A stretch of 64,000 nt of DNA from Microvirga pakistanensis. GTDB lineage: Bacteria > Pseudomonadota > Alphaproteobacteria > Rhizobiales > Beijerinckiaceae. A program made the translations under genes and the position numbers. The stretch is from positions 148,476 through 212,475 of the forward strand of contig NZ_SPJX01000108.1 in the NCBI RefSeq assembly GCF_004458765.1, written 5' to 3'. Shown piece by piece: positions 19,498-28,742 of this stretch (its first letter is position 1; every line of letters starts with the position of its first letter). Under the pieces are notes generated by a model. It did not search any database. It had not been told where the DNA came from and saw only the letters and a program-made list of their open reading frames with translations.

Positions 19498-19825
19498 GAG
19501 GACAATCCTTGCGTTGTTGCCGGCACTCTTGCCGACCCGCTACGCATCATAAGGCCCGCTCATTGGACTAATCACCGCATTCGATCCGGCGAAAAGCAGA
19601 ATCTTCCGTATCAGACCACAGGTGCGGCAGAGAGTTTCCCCAGAAGGCAGCCGCCGACGCGCAGGGAGCACGTTACCGGCCCGTACGATCAGCTGAACGG
19701 CATAAGATGCGGAAGTCGGTGCGCCACAAAGCGCAAAAACATTGGTGGGAGCGTGGAGTCGGGAGGAGCTGCTTTCGGGCCTGCACTATCAATAGAACGA
19801 CGCGAAACCCCATGCGGAAACTGGA
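19498..19825. other. Divergent intergenic region, presumed promoters
   Basis: A 328-bp region between the HAD gene (minus) and GNAT paralogue 2 (plus). It should carry divergent promoters. I found no convincing -35/-10 pair, operator or small gene. Confidence 0.35.
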
Positions 19826-20662
19826 ATGACTGCAGACCTGATCTCGCTGGAGCCTATGAAGGCGGAACATCTGGATGGTGCTGTCCTGCTATCGCGCGAG
19901 GCGGGATGGCCGCATCGCCGCGAGGATTGGGAGCTGGTGCTGTCGGTCAGCGAGGGCCTTGTGGCGCTTCAGGATGGCCGCGTCGTCGCGACGACCCTGA
20001 TGACGCCATTCGGGTCCGATGCAGCCACCATCAACATGGTGATCGTTGAGGCGGCCCTGCGGGGGCGCGGCGTTGGACGGAAACTGATGGATGCTGCGCT
20101 GGAAAAGGCGGGTGCGCGCAGCTGTCGGCTCGTGGCGACCAAAGAGGGCTTGCCGCTCTATGAGAAGCTCGGCTTCGTTGCGGTCGGCGAGATCGCCCAG
20201 CACCAAGGGCAAGCGGTGAGGGCCGAGGCCCCGGCGAACGTGTTCTGGGCGCGAGACGATGAGCATGAGATGATTTCTGCCCTCGACCGCGCCGCCAGTG
20301 ACTTGGATCGCAGCGCGCTCATGATAATTCTTCGTCGAACGTCCAAGTTCGCGGTAATTCGGGAAGGAGACGAGGTCGTGGCGTTTGCCGGAGTGCGCGC
20401 CTTCGGTCGCGGTCTCGTCGTCGGGCCAGTCGTAGCAAGAAGCAACGAGCAGGCCAAGGATCTCATTCTGTTCATGTTCGCGCATCATCGAGGAGCGTTC
20501 GTCCGCGTCGACACCGACCTGTCGACCGGGCTTGGACCCTGGCTCGCCGAGAATGGCCTTGCCCATGTTGGCGGCGGCGTTTCGATGCGCCGCGGCCCCA
20601 AGGCAGAGCAGGCGGAAACATCATACCACAGATTTGCGCTCATCAATCAGGCGCTCGGTTGA
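19826..20662 (+). CDS. Two-domain GNAT family N-acetyltransferase (paralogue 2)
   Basis: Double-domain acetyltransferase, 278 aa, paralogous to the protein at 9704-10582. The acetyl-CoA binding loop is AALRGRGVGRKLMDAALEKA (canonical R/Q-x-x-G-x-G/A) and the GNAT tail motif is LPLYEKLGFVAVGE. The second half carries FGRGLVVGPVVARS and ends in a short basic/acidic linker. It lies 13 bp upstream of the aminotransferase gene, so the two are very likely co-transcribed. It may acetylate the pathway substrate or intermediate; the ArgE-like deacylase could be the reverse step. That link is inference. Confidence 0.85.
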   Translation: MTADLISLEPMKAEHLDGAVLLSREAGWPHRREDWELVLSVSEGLVALQDGRVVATTLMTPFGSDAATINMVIVEAALRGRGVGRKLMDAALEKAGARSCRLVATKEGLPLYEKLGFVAVGEIAQHQGQAVRAEAPANVFWARDDEHEMISALDRAASDLDRSALMIILRRTSKFAVIREGDEVVAFAGVRAFGRGLVVGPVVARSNEQAKDLILFMFAHHRGAFVRVDTDLSTGLGPWLAENGLAHVGGGVSMRRGPKAEQAETSYHRFALINQALG

Positions 20663-20675
20663 ACTGGAGGACAAT

Positions 20676-22052
20676 ATGCTTAGTAATTCCCTGATCGAAC
20701 TCGATCGCGCCCATCTCGTTCACCCCGTCGCGTCCTATCGCGGGCACGAGAAAGCGGGTGTGCGCGTGCTGAAATCTGCAAAGGGCGCGCTGGTCACGGA
20801 TGCGACCGGGCATACGATGGTGGATGGCTTCGCGGGCCTCTGGTGCGTCAATGCAGGATATGGTCAAGACAGTATCGTGGAAGCTGCGACGCGCCAGCTT
20901 CGCGAGCTGCCTTACGCGACCGGCTATTTCGGGCTGGGTTCGGAACCAGCCATCCGCTTGGCGGCTGAACTTGCAGACCGTGCGCCGGGCGATCTCAACC
21001 ACGTCTACTTCACGCTTGGCGGCTCCGACGCCGTCGACAGCACGATCCGGTTCATCCACTATTACTATCACGCCAAGGGCACGCCCCAGAGGGACCAGTT
21101 CATCTCGGTCGAGCAGGGCTACCATGGATCTTCGACCGCCGGCTCCGGCCTGACGGCCCTGCCAGCCTTCCATGCGGGGTTCGGGGTGCCGTATGACTGG
21201 CAACACAAAATTCCATCGCACTACGCTTATCGAAATCCGGTAGGCACGGATCCTCAGGCGATCATCGACGCCTCCGTGGCGGCCCTGCGCACGAAGGTGG
21301 AAGCGCTCGGGGCCGAGCGCGTCGCGGCCTTCTACGTTGAGCCTATCCAAGGGTCAGGCGGCGTCTTGGTGCCGCCAAAGGGCTGGATGAAGGCAATGCG
21401 AGACGTTTGCCATGAGCTCGATATTCTGTTTGTGGCGGACGAGGTGATTACCGGCTTCGGACGCACCGGTCCTCTGTTCGCATGCCTCGAAGATGACGTC
21501 GTGCCTGATTTCATAACCACCGCCAAAGGCCTGACCTCGGGCTACGTGCCGATGGGTGCCGTCTTCATGTCCGACAGGGTCTACAACACCATCGCTGACG
21601 GCGCCGGCATGGCGGCGATCGGCCATGGCTACACCTACTCGGCACACCCTGTGAGCGCAGCAGTCGGGCTGGAGTGCCTGCGCCTCTACGAAAACGGGTT
21701 GCTGGAGAATGGAATTCGGGCCGGCAAGCGCCTGATGGCCGGGCTGCAGTCCCTCGCCGATCACCCTCTGGTGGGGGACGTCCGCGGGCGCGGCATGCTG
21801 GCAGCGGTCGAGCTTGTGACCGACAAGGAGCGCAAGACGCCGCTGCCAGCCGCGGCGGAGCCCGCGCGCCGGATATTCGACAGGGCGTGGGACAACGGGC
21901 TCGTCATCCGCGCCTTCGCCAACGGCGTGCTCGGTTACGCACCGCCGCTCTGCTGCACCGATGAGGACATCGACAGAATTATCGACTGCACGCGCAAAAC
22001 GCTCGATCAGACCCTGGAAGATGCGGATGTCCGTTCTGCCATGGCCAAATGA
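20676..22052 (+). CDS. Class III (omega-amino acid) PLP-dependent aminotransferase
   Basis: Aminotransferase of the omega-amino acid:pyruvate / GABA / diamine group, 458 aa from the ATG at 20676, which has GGAGG 5 bp upstream. The longer in-frame extension overlapping the GNAT gene is a shadow. Motifs: DGFAGLWCVNAGYG near the N-terminus, SDAVDSTIRFIHYYYH for cofactor phosphate contacts, the Asp in FVADEVITGFGRTGPLFA, and the PLP lysine in TTAKGLTSGYVPMG. The family moves an omega- or primary amino group to pyruvate or 2-oxoglutarate, giving an aldehyde. It sits with the HAD and peptide-importer genes. Confidence 0.92.
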   Translation: MLSNSLIELDRAHLVHPVASYRGHEKAGVRVLKSAKGALVTDATGHTMVDGFAGLWCVNAGYGQDSIVEAATRQLRELPYATGYFGLGSEPAIRLAAELADRAPGDLNHVYFTLGGSDAVDSTIRFIHYYYHAKGTPQRDQFISVEQGYHGSSTAGSGLTALPAFHAGFGVPYDWQHKIPSHYAYRNPVGTDPQAIIDASVAALRTKVEALGAERVAAFYVEPIQGSGGVLVPPKGWMKAMRDVCHELDILFVADEVITGFGRTGPLFACLEDDVVPDFITTAKGLTSGYVPMGAVFMSDRVYNTIADGAGMAAIGHGYTYSAHPVSAAVGLECLRLYENGLLENGIRAGKRLMAGLQSLADHPLVGDVRGRGMLAAVELVTDKERKTPLPAAAEPARRIFDRAWDNGLVIRAFANGVLGYAPPLCCTDEDIDRIIDCTRKTLDQTLEDADVRSAMAK

Positions 22053-22277
22053 GCGGGTTCTGGCCCGCTAAGCCCGTCTCGAAAATGTCGCTCAGGCGTC
22101 ATATTCGCAATTTTGTGCCGTGCGCCATCAATAAATCAGCGGAATTCGCGAGGCAGGGCCGCCAGACTAATCCTGTCGGCACTGAGACGATCGAAAGCGG
22201 AGCGAACAGACGGGCCAAAGCAGTTACCGCACCACAGGATCCACACAAAGCATACACGTTTCAGAGGAGCATCGCGC

Positions 22278-22994
22278 GTGGTGAAAAAGCTGGGCGATTT
22301 CAAGTACCTGACATTCGACGTAGTGGGGACGCTGATCGACTTCGAGGGCGGCCTCAAGGCGTCCCTCGCCGAGATCGGCAAGTCGGCTGGCGTCGAGGTC
22401 GACGGGGAGGAGGCGCTGGCCCTCTACCGGCAGGCGCGCTACTCGGCCGACGCCGATCTGTTCCCGGACGATCTGGTGCGAGTCTACCTTGTCATCGCGC
22501 CGAAGCTCGGATTGCCTGCGCTGCGCGCCCACGGCGAGAAGCTCCGCGATGATGCCCGGCACTGGAAGGCCTTTGCCGACAGCGCCGCGGCCCTTGCCAC
22601 CCTCGGCAAGCACTACAGGCTCATCGCCATGACGAATGCCCGCCGCTGGGCCTTCAACCATTTCGCTCAAGAACTCGGCAATCCGTTCTATGCCGGCTTC
22701 ACCGCAGACGATACCGGGACGGAGAAGCCTGATCCGGCGTTCTTTCACAAGGTCTTCGCCTTCGTGGAGAGCGAGGGTGGCAGCAAGGACGAAATCCTGC
22801 ATGTCGCGCAGAGTCAGTACCACGATATCGGCGTCTCGCGCCGTCTTGGTTTGACCAATTGCTGGATCGAGCGCCGACATGCCCAGAAGGGCTATGGCGG
22901 CACGATCGAGCCTAGCGAGTTCACCCAGCCGGATTACCATTTCACCTCGATGGCCGCCTTGTCGGACGCTGTTCAGGGAGCCGTAGCCGCCTGA
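22278..22994 (+). CDS. Haloacid dehalogenase type II family hydrolase (copy 2)
   Basis: HAD-superfamily hydrolase, 238 aa from tandem GTG codons at 22278/22281 preceded by GAGGAG. The longer in-frame extension to 22113 has no conserved content. The nucleophile is in LTFDVVGTLIDFEGG (the second Asp of the classic DxD is replaced, as in dehalogenase-type members). Motif II is LIAMTNARRW, the motif III Lys lies in TGTEKPDPAFFHKV, and the final motif is VAQSQYHDIGVSRRLGL. It is related to the copy at 18829. Placement between the aminotransferase and the Dpp-like importer suggests hydrolysis of a pathway intermediate. Confidence 0.82.
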   Translation: MVKKLGDFKYLTFDVVGTLIDFEGGLKASLAEIGKSAGVEVDGEEALALYRQARYSADADLFPDDLVRVYLVIAPKLGLPALRAHGEKLRDDARHWKAFADSAAALATLGKHYRLIAMTNARRWAFNHFAQELGNPFYAGFTADDTGTEKPDPAFFHKVFAFVESEGGSKDEILHVAQSQYHDIGVSRRLGLTNCWIERRHAQKGYGGTIEPSEFTQPDYHFTSMAALSDAVQGAVAA

Positions 22995-23070
22995 AATCTG
23001 CGATCGCACGCGGAAAACCGCGAACGCGAGACACCTCACCGTCAGCCACTCAATAAAAAAGGGAACTGCA

Positions 23071-24681
23071 ATGAGCGACAAGATTACTAATTGGACCTCC
23101 TCCGACGATGCAATGGTCGAGATCGCCATTCGCCGCGGAGCAAGTCGCCGGGAACTTCTCCAAATGATGTTGATGGGCGGTGTCGCTGCGGCGGCCGGAT
23201 CCACCATCATCGGGCGTGCTGCCGCAGCCGTTGCGGGCCAGCCGGTGAAGGGCGGGTTCGTTAAGGCCGCCGGCTTCTCTGCCTCGACCGCCGATACCCT
23301 CGATCCGGCGAAGGCGTCGAACGCAACCGACTATGTTCGCTGTTGCAACTTCTACAATCGCCTCACCTTCATCAACGGTGCCGGCGAAACGACGATGGAA
23401 CTGGCGGAGAGCGTCGAAAGCAAGGATGCGAAGGTCTGGACTGTCAGATTGCGCAAGGGCGTAACATTCCATGACGGGAAGAGCCTGACGTCGGCAGACG
23501 TCGTGTATTCGATCAAGCGCCATCTGGATCCGGCTGTCGGCTCGAAAGTCAACGCGATTGCCAAGCAGATCGTTAACGTGAAGGCTATCGACCCTCAAAC
23601 GGCCGAGATCACGCTCGTGGCGCCGAACGCCGATCTTCCGACAATCCTCGCGCTGCATCATTTCATGATCGTCGCCGACGGCACGACCGATTTCTCGAAG
23701 GGCAACGGCACCGGACCGTTCATCCTGAAGGAGTTCCAGCCGGGAGTGCGCTCGGTTGCGGTGCGCAACGAGAACTACTGGAAAGAACAGGGACCCTATC
23801 TCGACTCGTTCGAATTCTTTGCAATTTCGGATGAGTCTGCGCGCATGAACGCCGTTCTCTCTGGCGACATCCAACTTGGCGCCAACCTTAGCCCCCGTTC
23901 CCTGCGCGTGCTCGAGAGCAACCCGGCAGCACGTCCGTTTATCTCGAAACTCGGCACCTATACCAACCTCAACATCCGTCTCGACATGCATCCCGGGGAC
24001 AAGCAAGGGATTGCTGAAGGCTTCAAGTATCTAGTCAACCGTGAGGTGATCCAGAAGTCGGTGCTGCGCGGACTGGCCGATATCGCCAACGATCATCCGG
24101 TTCCGAGCACGAGCAAGTACCATAATAGCGAACTGAAGCAGCGTGCGTACGACCCCGAACGAGCCAAGTCCCTCTTCCAGAAGGCTGGCGTGCTCGGTCA
24201 GGAAATTCGGATCACGGCAGCCGAGGCGGCATCCTCCGCGCTCGATTACGCAATGGTTGTGCAGCAGGCTGCATCAAAGATCGGGCTCAACGTCGCGATC
24301 AATCGGGTTCCATCCGACGGATACTGGTCCAATCACTGGATCAAGGATGCCGTGCACTTCGGGAACATCAACGCGCGCCCGACGCCCGACATTCTCTTCT
24401 CGCTACTCTACAAGTCCGATGCAGCCTGGAACGAGAGCGGCTTCAGATCGGAGAAGTTCGATGCCATGCTCCTCGAAGCGCGCGGATCACTGGAGGAAGC
24501 CAAACGCAAGGAGATCTACGGCGAAATGCAGGCGATGATATCCAACGGGGCCGGTACCGTCATTCCTGTGTTCATGTCAAATGTTGACGCAGTCTCTCCC
24601 AAGTTGAAGGGGCTCGTCCCGAACCCGCTTGGCGGCATGATGGGCTACACTTTCGCTGAATATGCTTGGCTTGAGGCCTGA
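23071..24681 (+). CDS. Peptide/opine-type ABC transporter substrate-binding protein, DppA-like (Tat-exported)
   Basis: Family 5 extracellular solute-binding protein, 536 aa. The N-terminus has a long leader with a twin-arginine-type motif (SRRELLQMMLMGG, about residues 27-39) and a hydrophobic Ala-rich segment, so export is probably by Tat or by a long Sec signal. The family signatures LDPAKASNATDYVRCCNFYNR and VTFHDGKSLTSADVVYSIKRH are clear. It is first gene of a four-gene importer operon. A strong perfect stem-loop lies between this gene and the permease gene. The ligand is unknown; an oligopeptide, opine or amino-acid conjugate would fit the surrounding enzymes. Confidence 0.9.
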   Translation: MSDKITNWTSSDDAMVEIAIRRGASRRELLQMMLMGGVAAAAGSTIIGRAAAAVAGQPVKGGFVKAAGFSASTADTLDPAKASNATDYVRCCNFYNRLTFINGAGETTMELAESVESKDAKVWTVRLRKGVTFHDGKSLTSADVVYSIKRHLDPAVGSKVNAIAKQIVNVKAIDPQTAEITLVAPNADLPTILALHHFMIVADGTTDFSKGNGTGPFILKEFQPGVRSVAVRNENYWKEQGPYLDSFEFFAISDESARMNAVLSGDIQLGANLSPRSLRVLESNPAARPFISKLGTYTNLNIRLDMHPGDKQGIAEGFKYLVNREVIQKSVLRGLADIANDHPVPSTSKYHNSELKQRAYDPERAKSLFQKAGVLGQEIRITAAEAASSALDYAMVVQQAASKIGLNVAINRVPSDGYWSNHWIKDAVHFGNINARPTPDILFSLLYKSDAAWNESGFRSEKFDAMLLEARGSLEEAKRKEIYGEMQAMISNGAGTVIPVFMSNVDAVSPKLKGLVPNPLGGMMGYTFAEYAWLEA

Positions 24682-24701
24682 AGCGCGACCGGCTCGCCAT
24701 A

Positions 24702-24728
24702 GACGCGGAGGGCTCTATCCTCCGCGTC
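24702..24728 (+). promoter_or_regulatory. Intercistronic stem-loop after the binding-protein gene
   Basis: Perfect 10-bp stem GACGCGGAGG / CCTCCGCGTC with a 7-nt loop, about 20 bp beyond the stop and 40 bp before the permease start. No U-tract follows. It fits the known pattern of a 3' stabilising or attenuating hairpin that makes the binding protein more abundant than the permeases. Confidence 0.6.
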
Positions 24729-24767
24729 CGGGCAATCCATTGCCATGCATCGGTAAAAGGGCGCTCT

Positions 24768-25718
24768 ATGAACTCCCCCATACTCAACCTCGTCGCCGAA
24801 CGTATCGTGGTCGCTGTCGTTACGCTGCTCTTCGTCGCGTTCACGATTTTCTTCGCGACCGAGATGCTGCCGGGGGACGTTGCGGAAATTCTCCTCGGGC
24901 AGGCCGCTACACCCGAAGCCGTGGCGGGATTACGCGCCGCCATGAATCTTGATCAGCCGGCATTCCTGCGCTTTATCTATTGGATCGGCAATCTGTTCAC
25001 CGGCGATCTCGGCGTTTCCTACGTCAACAAGATGCCGATCAGCGATCTCATCGGCGGACGGCTCGTCAACTCCCTGAAACTCGCGAGCGTGACGGCAGCG
25101 ATTTCGGTACCCATTGCGCTCACCCTGGGCATCACGGCTGCCATCCTGCGGGGAACGTTCTACGACCGGATCGTGTCGATCTTTACGATCGCTGTGATCT
25201 CCGTGCCGGAGTTCATGGTCGCAACCCTCTCCGTCATCGTCTTTGCGGTCTATCTCGGCTGGCTTCCCGCTCTTTCCATGGCCAATGAGGTGACGTCGAT
25301 CGGCGGATTGCTGAAGGTCTTCGCCATGCCGGTGATCACGTTGAGCTTCGTCATTTCTGCGCAGATGATCCGGATGACCCGCGCCGCCGTGCTCGAAACC
25401 CTCAGCACGGCTTACGTCGAAATGGCTCTTCTGAAGGGTGCGTCGCGCCGGCGCATGGTCCTCCGTCATGCTCTTCCGAATGCCCTCGGCCCCATCGTCA
25501 ATGCCGTGGCTCTGTCGCTCTCTTACTTGCTGGGTGGCGTGATCATCGTCGAGACGATCTTCAATTATCCTGGCATTGCGAAGCTCATGCTCGACGCTGT
25601 TTCGACGCGGGACCTCCCGCTCATCCAGAGTTGCGCGATGATCTTCTGCCTGGGTTACCTGCTTCTCATCACGATCGCCGACCTCGTTGCCATTGTCTCC
25701 AATCCGAGGCTTCAATGA
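24768..25718 (+). CDS. Dipeptide/oligopeptide-type ABC permease, DppB-like
   Basis: Inner-membrane permease, 316 aa. The N-terminus has the DppB-type first membrane segment and the periplasmic loop FFATEMLPGDVAEILLG, followed by five more hydrophobic segments. The EAA coupling loop is YVEMALLKGASRRRMVLRHA. The ATG is preceded by AAAAGG. Its end overlaps the next permease start by 4 bp (ATGA). Confidence 0.92.
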   Translation: MNSPILNLVAERIVVAVVTLLFVAFTIFFATEMLPGDVAEILLGQAATPEAVAGLRAAMNLDQPAFLRFIYWIGNLFTGDLGVSYVNKMPISDLIGGRLVNSLKLASVTAAISVPIALTLGITAAILRGTFYDRIVSIFTIAVISVPEFMVATLSVIVFAVYLGWLPALSMANEVTSIGGLLKVFAMPVITLSFVISAQMIRMTRAAVLETLSTAYVEMALLKGASRRRMVLRHALPNALGPIVNAVALSLSYLLGGVIIVETIFNYPGIAKLMLDAVSTRDLPLIQSCAMIFCLGYLLLITIADLVAIVSNPRLQ

Positions 25719-26581
25719 CTACGTCCCTGTCCCTGTCCAACACGCAGAAGGCGCGACCGCGCCGCTTCGGGTACCGGATCAGTGTGGTTGGAGCGGTATC
25801 GTTTCTCATCATCGCTGCCTGGGCTCTGGTTGCCGTCTTCGCGCCTTACATCGCCCCGCATCCGGTGGGCGATATCGTCGACTTCGACTTTTTCGGCCCG
25901 ATGAGCGCGCAGTTCCCTCTGGGAACCGATTATCTTGGCCGCGACATGCTTTCGCGCATCCTGCTGGGTGCGCGCTATACGGTCGGCATCTCGCTTGCGG
26001 CAGTTTGTCTTGCCTGTTTCTGCGGGGTCACGCTTGGCATGGCTGCCGCCGTTATCGGCGGGTGGTTCGATAGGGTACTGAGCCGAATGCTCGACGCCCT
26101 GACATCGATTCCCAGCAAGATCCTGGCGCTCGTCATCGTAGCCGCTGTCGGCACGTCGATTCCGATCCTCATCGTGACTTTGGCCGTCATCTACACCCCG
26201 GGCTGCTACCGCTTCGCGCGGGCCCTGGCCGTGAACATCAACACGATGGATTATGTCACGGTCGCCCGGGCCCGGGGAGAGGGGCTCGGCTATCTGATCC
26301 GGTCGGAAATCCTACCGGGGATCATCGGACCGGTGCTGGCCGATTTCGGATTGCGGTTCGTGTTCATCGTGCTGTTGCTTTCAAGCATGTCCTTTTTGGG
26401 CCTCGGCGTGCAGCCGCCCTTTGCGGATTGGGGCGCCTTGGTCAAGGAGAATATCGGCGGGCTGTCCTTCGCGGCGCCGGCCGTGGTCTTTCCATCGATC
26501 GCCATCGCGACCCTTACCATTAGCGTGAATCTACTGATCGACAATCTGCCCCAGAAGATTCGGGACCGGAGCGAACAATGA
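25715..26581 (+). CDS. Dipeptide/oligopeptide-type ABC permease, DppC-like
   Basis: Second permease, 288 aa, of the same importer. The DppC-type region after the first membrane segment is FPLGTDYLGRDMLSRILLGA, a strong family signature. The coupling loop is YVTVARARGEGLGYLIRSEI. The start at 25715 overlaps the DppB-like stop; a longer in-frame extension from 25631 lies inside dppB and is a shadow. It overlaps the ATPase gene by 4 bp (ATGA) at its end. Confidence 0.92.
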   Translation: MTTSLSLSNTQKARPRRFGYRISVVGAVSFLIIAAWALVAVFAPYIAPHPVGDIVDFDFFGPMSAQFPLGTDYLGRDMLSRILLGARYTVGISLAAVCLACFCGVTLGMAAAVIGGWFDRVLSRMLDALTSIPSKILALVIVAAVGTSIPILIVTLAVIYTPGCYRFARALAVNINTMDYVTVARARGEGLGYLIRSEILPGIIGPVLADFGLRFVFIVLLLSSMSFLGLGVQPPFADWGALVKENIGGLSFAAPAVVFPSIAIATLTISVNLLIDNLPQKIRDRSEQ

Positions 26582-28239
26582 GCAACGTCGTCGAAGTTCG
26601 CAATCTGCGGGTCGATGCGAAGTCGGATTCGGGTCGAACGGTCGAGATCATCCGGGACGTTTCCTTCGATATCGCGGAAGGAGAGATCGTTGCTCTCATC
26701 GGTGAAAGCGGTTCGGGCAAGACGACGATCGCGCTCACGTTGATGGGGTACACGAGGCCGGGATGCCGGATCGTGGGGGGCAACGTTACCCTGACCGGGC
26801 AGGAGATTTCCAACCTTCCGGAGCGCAAGCGTGCGCGCAAGCGCGGTACCGAGGTCTCCTATGTGCCGCAGAGTGCTGCCGCATCGTTCAATCCAGCGCA
26901 CAAGATCATGGATCAGGTCATCGAAGTAACGAAGATCCACCGTCTGATGCCGATCGACGAGGCCCGCAGGAAGGCGGTTGAACTTTTTAAGGCGCTCGCC
27001 TTGCCTGAGCCTGATACGATCGGTGACCGCTACCCGCACCAGGTTTCCGGGGGACAATTGCAACGCCTTTCGGCCGCGATGGCCCTGATCGGCGATCCGA
27101 AGCTCGTGATCTTCGATGAGCCGACAACCGCTCTCGACGTGACCACGCAGATCGAGGTTCTTCGGGCGTTCAAGTCCGTGATGAAAAAAGGCGCGATCGC
27201 CGGCGTCTATGTCTCGCACGACCTGGCGGTTGTTGCGCAGATCGCGGATCGCATCATCGTCTTGAGGAATGGGGAAATTCAGGAAGTCGGCCGAACCCAG
27301 GATATCCTGCAGCGCCCGCAGCATCCCTATACGCGGGAGTTGCTCGAGGCCTTCGAGCCGGCTCCGCATGCTCGCGTGGCCGATCGTCGCGACGAGCCCG
27401 AAATGCCGCTTCTTGCCGTCAAAGACATCGTGGCCGGATACGGCAAGGTGGATGAAGGCGGGAATCCGAGTGTGAAGGTGATCAACAAGGTCAGCTTCGA
27501 GCTACATCGCGGAAAGAATCTCGGCATCATCGGCGAATCCGGTTGCGGAAAGTCAACCCTGGCACGGGTGATCGCCGGCATCCTGCCCGCCGCTCAGGGC
27601 GAGGTCCTTCTCGAAGGCAAGCCGTTGGATCGGGACCTGCGGAAGCGCAGCCGCAACGATTTGCGCGCTCTGCAGATCGTTTTTCAGTCCGCCGACACCG
27701 CTCTCAATCCGGCCAAATCGATCGCCGACATTCTGGCCCGCCCGTTGACCTTCTATCATGGGATGAGCGGCCAGCGCCGGGAGGCAAGGATTGACCAGCT
27801 CCTCGACATGGTTCACCTGCCGCGCTCCTTACGTCACCGGCGGCCGACAGAGCTTTCAGGTGGGCAGAAGCAACGCATCAACCTTGCGCGCGCACTGGCG
27901 GCCGACGCCAAGCTCATTCTGTGCGATGAGATCACCTCTGCGCTGGACACCGTGGTCGCGGCAGCGATCCTTGAGCTTCTCAAGGAGCTTCAGCGTGAAC
28001 TTTCCCTGTCCTATCTCTTCATCAGCCACGACCTATCGACCGTCAAGGCGATCTGCGACGAAGTCGCGGTGATGTATGCCGGCGAGAAGATCGAGCAGTT
28101 GAGCCCCGACATCATGGGCAGCGAGGCCGGTCACCCTTACTCCCGCCTTCTGTTTTCCTCCGTCCCGAAGCTCGATACGGGCTGGCTCGACAGCCTCGAG
28201 CAGGACCCTCGCGTTCTGCAAGCGTATTCGCGGCGCTGA
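26578..28239 (+). CDS. Fused double ATPase of a peptide-type ABC importer (DppD-DppF fusion)
   Basis: Single 553-aa polypeptide holding two complete ABC domains. Domain 1 (about residues 1-270): Walker A GESGSGKTT, signature VSGGQLQR, Walker B LVIFDEPTTALD. Domain 2 (about 280-553): Walker A GESGCGKST, signature LSGGQKQR, Walker B LILCDEITSALD. Each is followed by the oligopeptide-type tail (PQHPYTRELLEAF; GHPYSRLLFSSVPKL). Fused DppDF/OppDF ATPases are common in alphaproteobacteria, and the gene completes the importer. Confidence 0.93.
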   Translation: MSNVVEVRNLRVDAKSDSGRTVEIIRDVSFDIAEGEIVALIGESGSGKTTIALTLMGYTRPGCRIVGGNVTLTGQEISNLPERKRARKRGTEVSYVPQSAAASFNPAHKIMDQVIEVTKIHRLMPIDEARRKAVELFKALALPEPDTIGDRYPHQVSGGQLQRLSAAMALIGDPKLVIFDEPTTALDVTTQIEVLRAFKSVMKKGAIAGVYVSHDLAVVAQIADRIIVLRNGEIQEVGRTQDILQRPQHPYTRELLEAFEPAPHARVADRRDEPEMPLLAVKDIVAGYGKVDEGGNPSVKVINKVSFELHRGKNLGIIGESGCGKSTLARVIAGILPAAQGEVLLEGKPLDRDLRKRSRNDLRALQIVFQSADTALNPAKSIADILARPLTFYHGMSGQRREARIDQLLDMVHLPRSLRHRRPTELSGGQKQRINLARALAADAKLILCDEITSALDTVVAAAILELLKELQRELSLSYLFISHDLSTVKAICDEVAVMYAGEKIEQLSPDIMGSEAGHPYSRLLFSSVPKLDTGWLDSLEQDPRVLQAYSRR

Positions 28240-28259
28240 GTAGGGCCGACGGTGCCATT

Positions 28260-28742
28260 TCAGGCTGCGAATATCTTGTCGAGCGGAAGATGCTTCTTGA
28301 CGATCGGGGACTTCAGCACCACGAAGCTGAAGTATTTGTCGATGCCGACATCCATGTCGATCAGCCGTTCCATGATCGTTTGATACTCTGCGATTCCGGA
28401 CGTGACAAATTTCATCAGATAATCGTAGCCTCCGGAAACGAGATGGCACTCCATGACCTCATCGATCTTATCGACTGTTGCGAGGAAACGCGCAAAGTCG
28501 ATCTGCCGATGGTTCTTGAGCGTGATCTCGGTAAAGACGGTAAGGGTCTGACCAAGTTTGGAAACATCGATTTGAGCCGAATAGCTGGTGATATAACCTT
28601 CGGATTGAAGTTTCTTGACCCGCATCAAACAGGGGCTAGGTGAGAGATTGACGAGTTCTGCGAGTTCGACATTGGTGATGCGTCCGTTCTTCTGCAGTTC
28701 CGAGAGTATCTTCAGATCGATCCGATCGAGCTTCATTGACAT
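28260..28742 (-). CDS. Lrp/AsnC family transcriptional regulator
   Basis: Feast/famine regulator, 160 aa from the ATG at 28742 (AAAAGG about 5 bp upstream; an ATG at 28736 is the alternative). An N-terminal helix-turn-helix (LDRIDLKILSELQKNGRITN through LVNLSPSPCLMRVKKLQ) precedes the alpha-beta RAM ligand domain, seen as VMECHLVSGGYDYLMKF. Such proteins sense amino acids and usually control adjacent amino-acid transport or catabolism. It is divergent from the FAD oxidoreductase at 29041 and convergent with the Dpp-like importer, so either or both are candidate targets. Confidence 0.92.
   Translation of the reverse strand: MSMKLDRIDLKILSELQKNGRITNVELAELVNLSPSPCLMRVKKLQSEGYITSYSAQIDVSKLGQTLTVFTEITLKNHRQIDFARFLATVDKIDEVMECHLVSGGYDYLMKFVTSGIAEYQTIMERLIDMDVGIDKYFSFVVLKSPIVKKHLPLDKIFAA

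Noticed and set aside
10853..22052. Ectoine degradation (doeABCD-like) as the meaning of deacylase plus aminotransferase plus semialdehyde dehydrogenase plus Lrp
   Set aside because: No M24-type ectoine hydrolase, no ectoine ABC importer signature, and the genes lie in separate operons; the resemblance is at family level only.
18829..22994. True haloacid dehalogenase function for the two HAD proteins
   Set aside because: Type II HAD members are often misnamed, nothing else suggests halogenated substrates, and the neighbours are amine-metabolism genes.
22224..24006. Two long minus-strand frames opposite the HAD and DppA-like genes
   Set aside because: Antisense shadows; the plus-strand products have full family motifs.
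26290..27369. Minus-strand open frame (359 aa) opposite the DppC and ATPase genes
   Set aside because: It crosses the junction of two conserved plus-strand genes and has no recognisable motif or ribosome-binding site.
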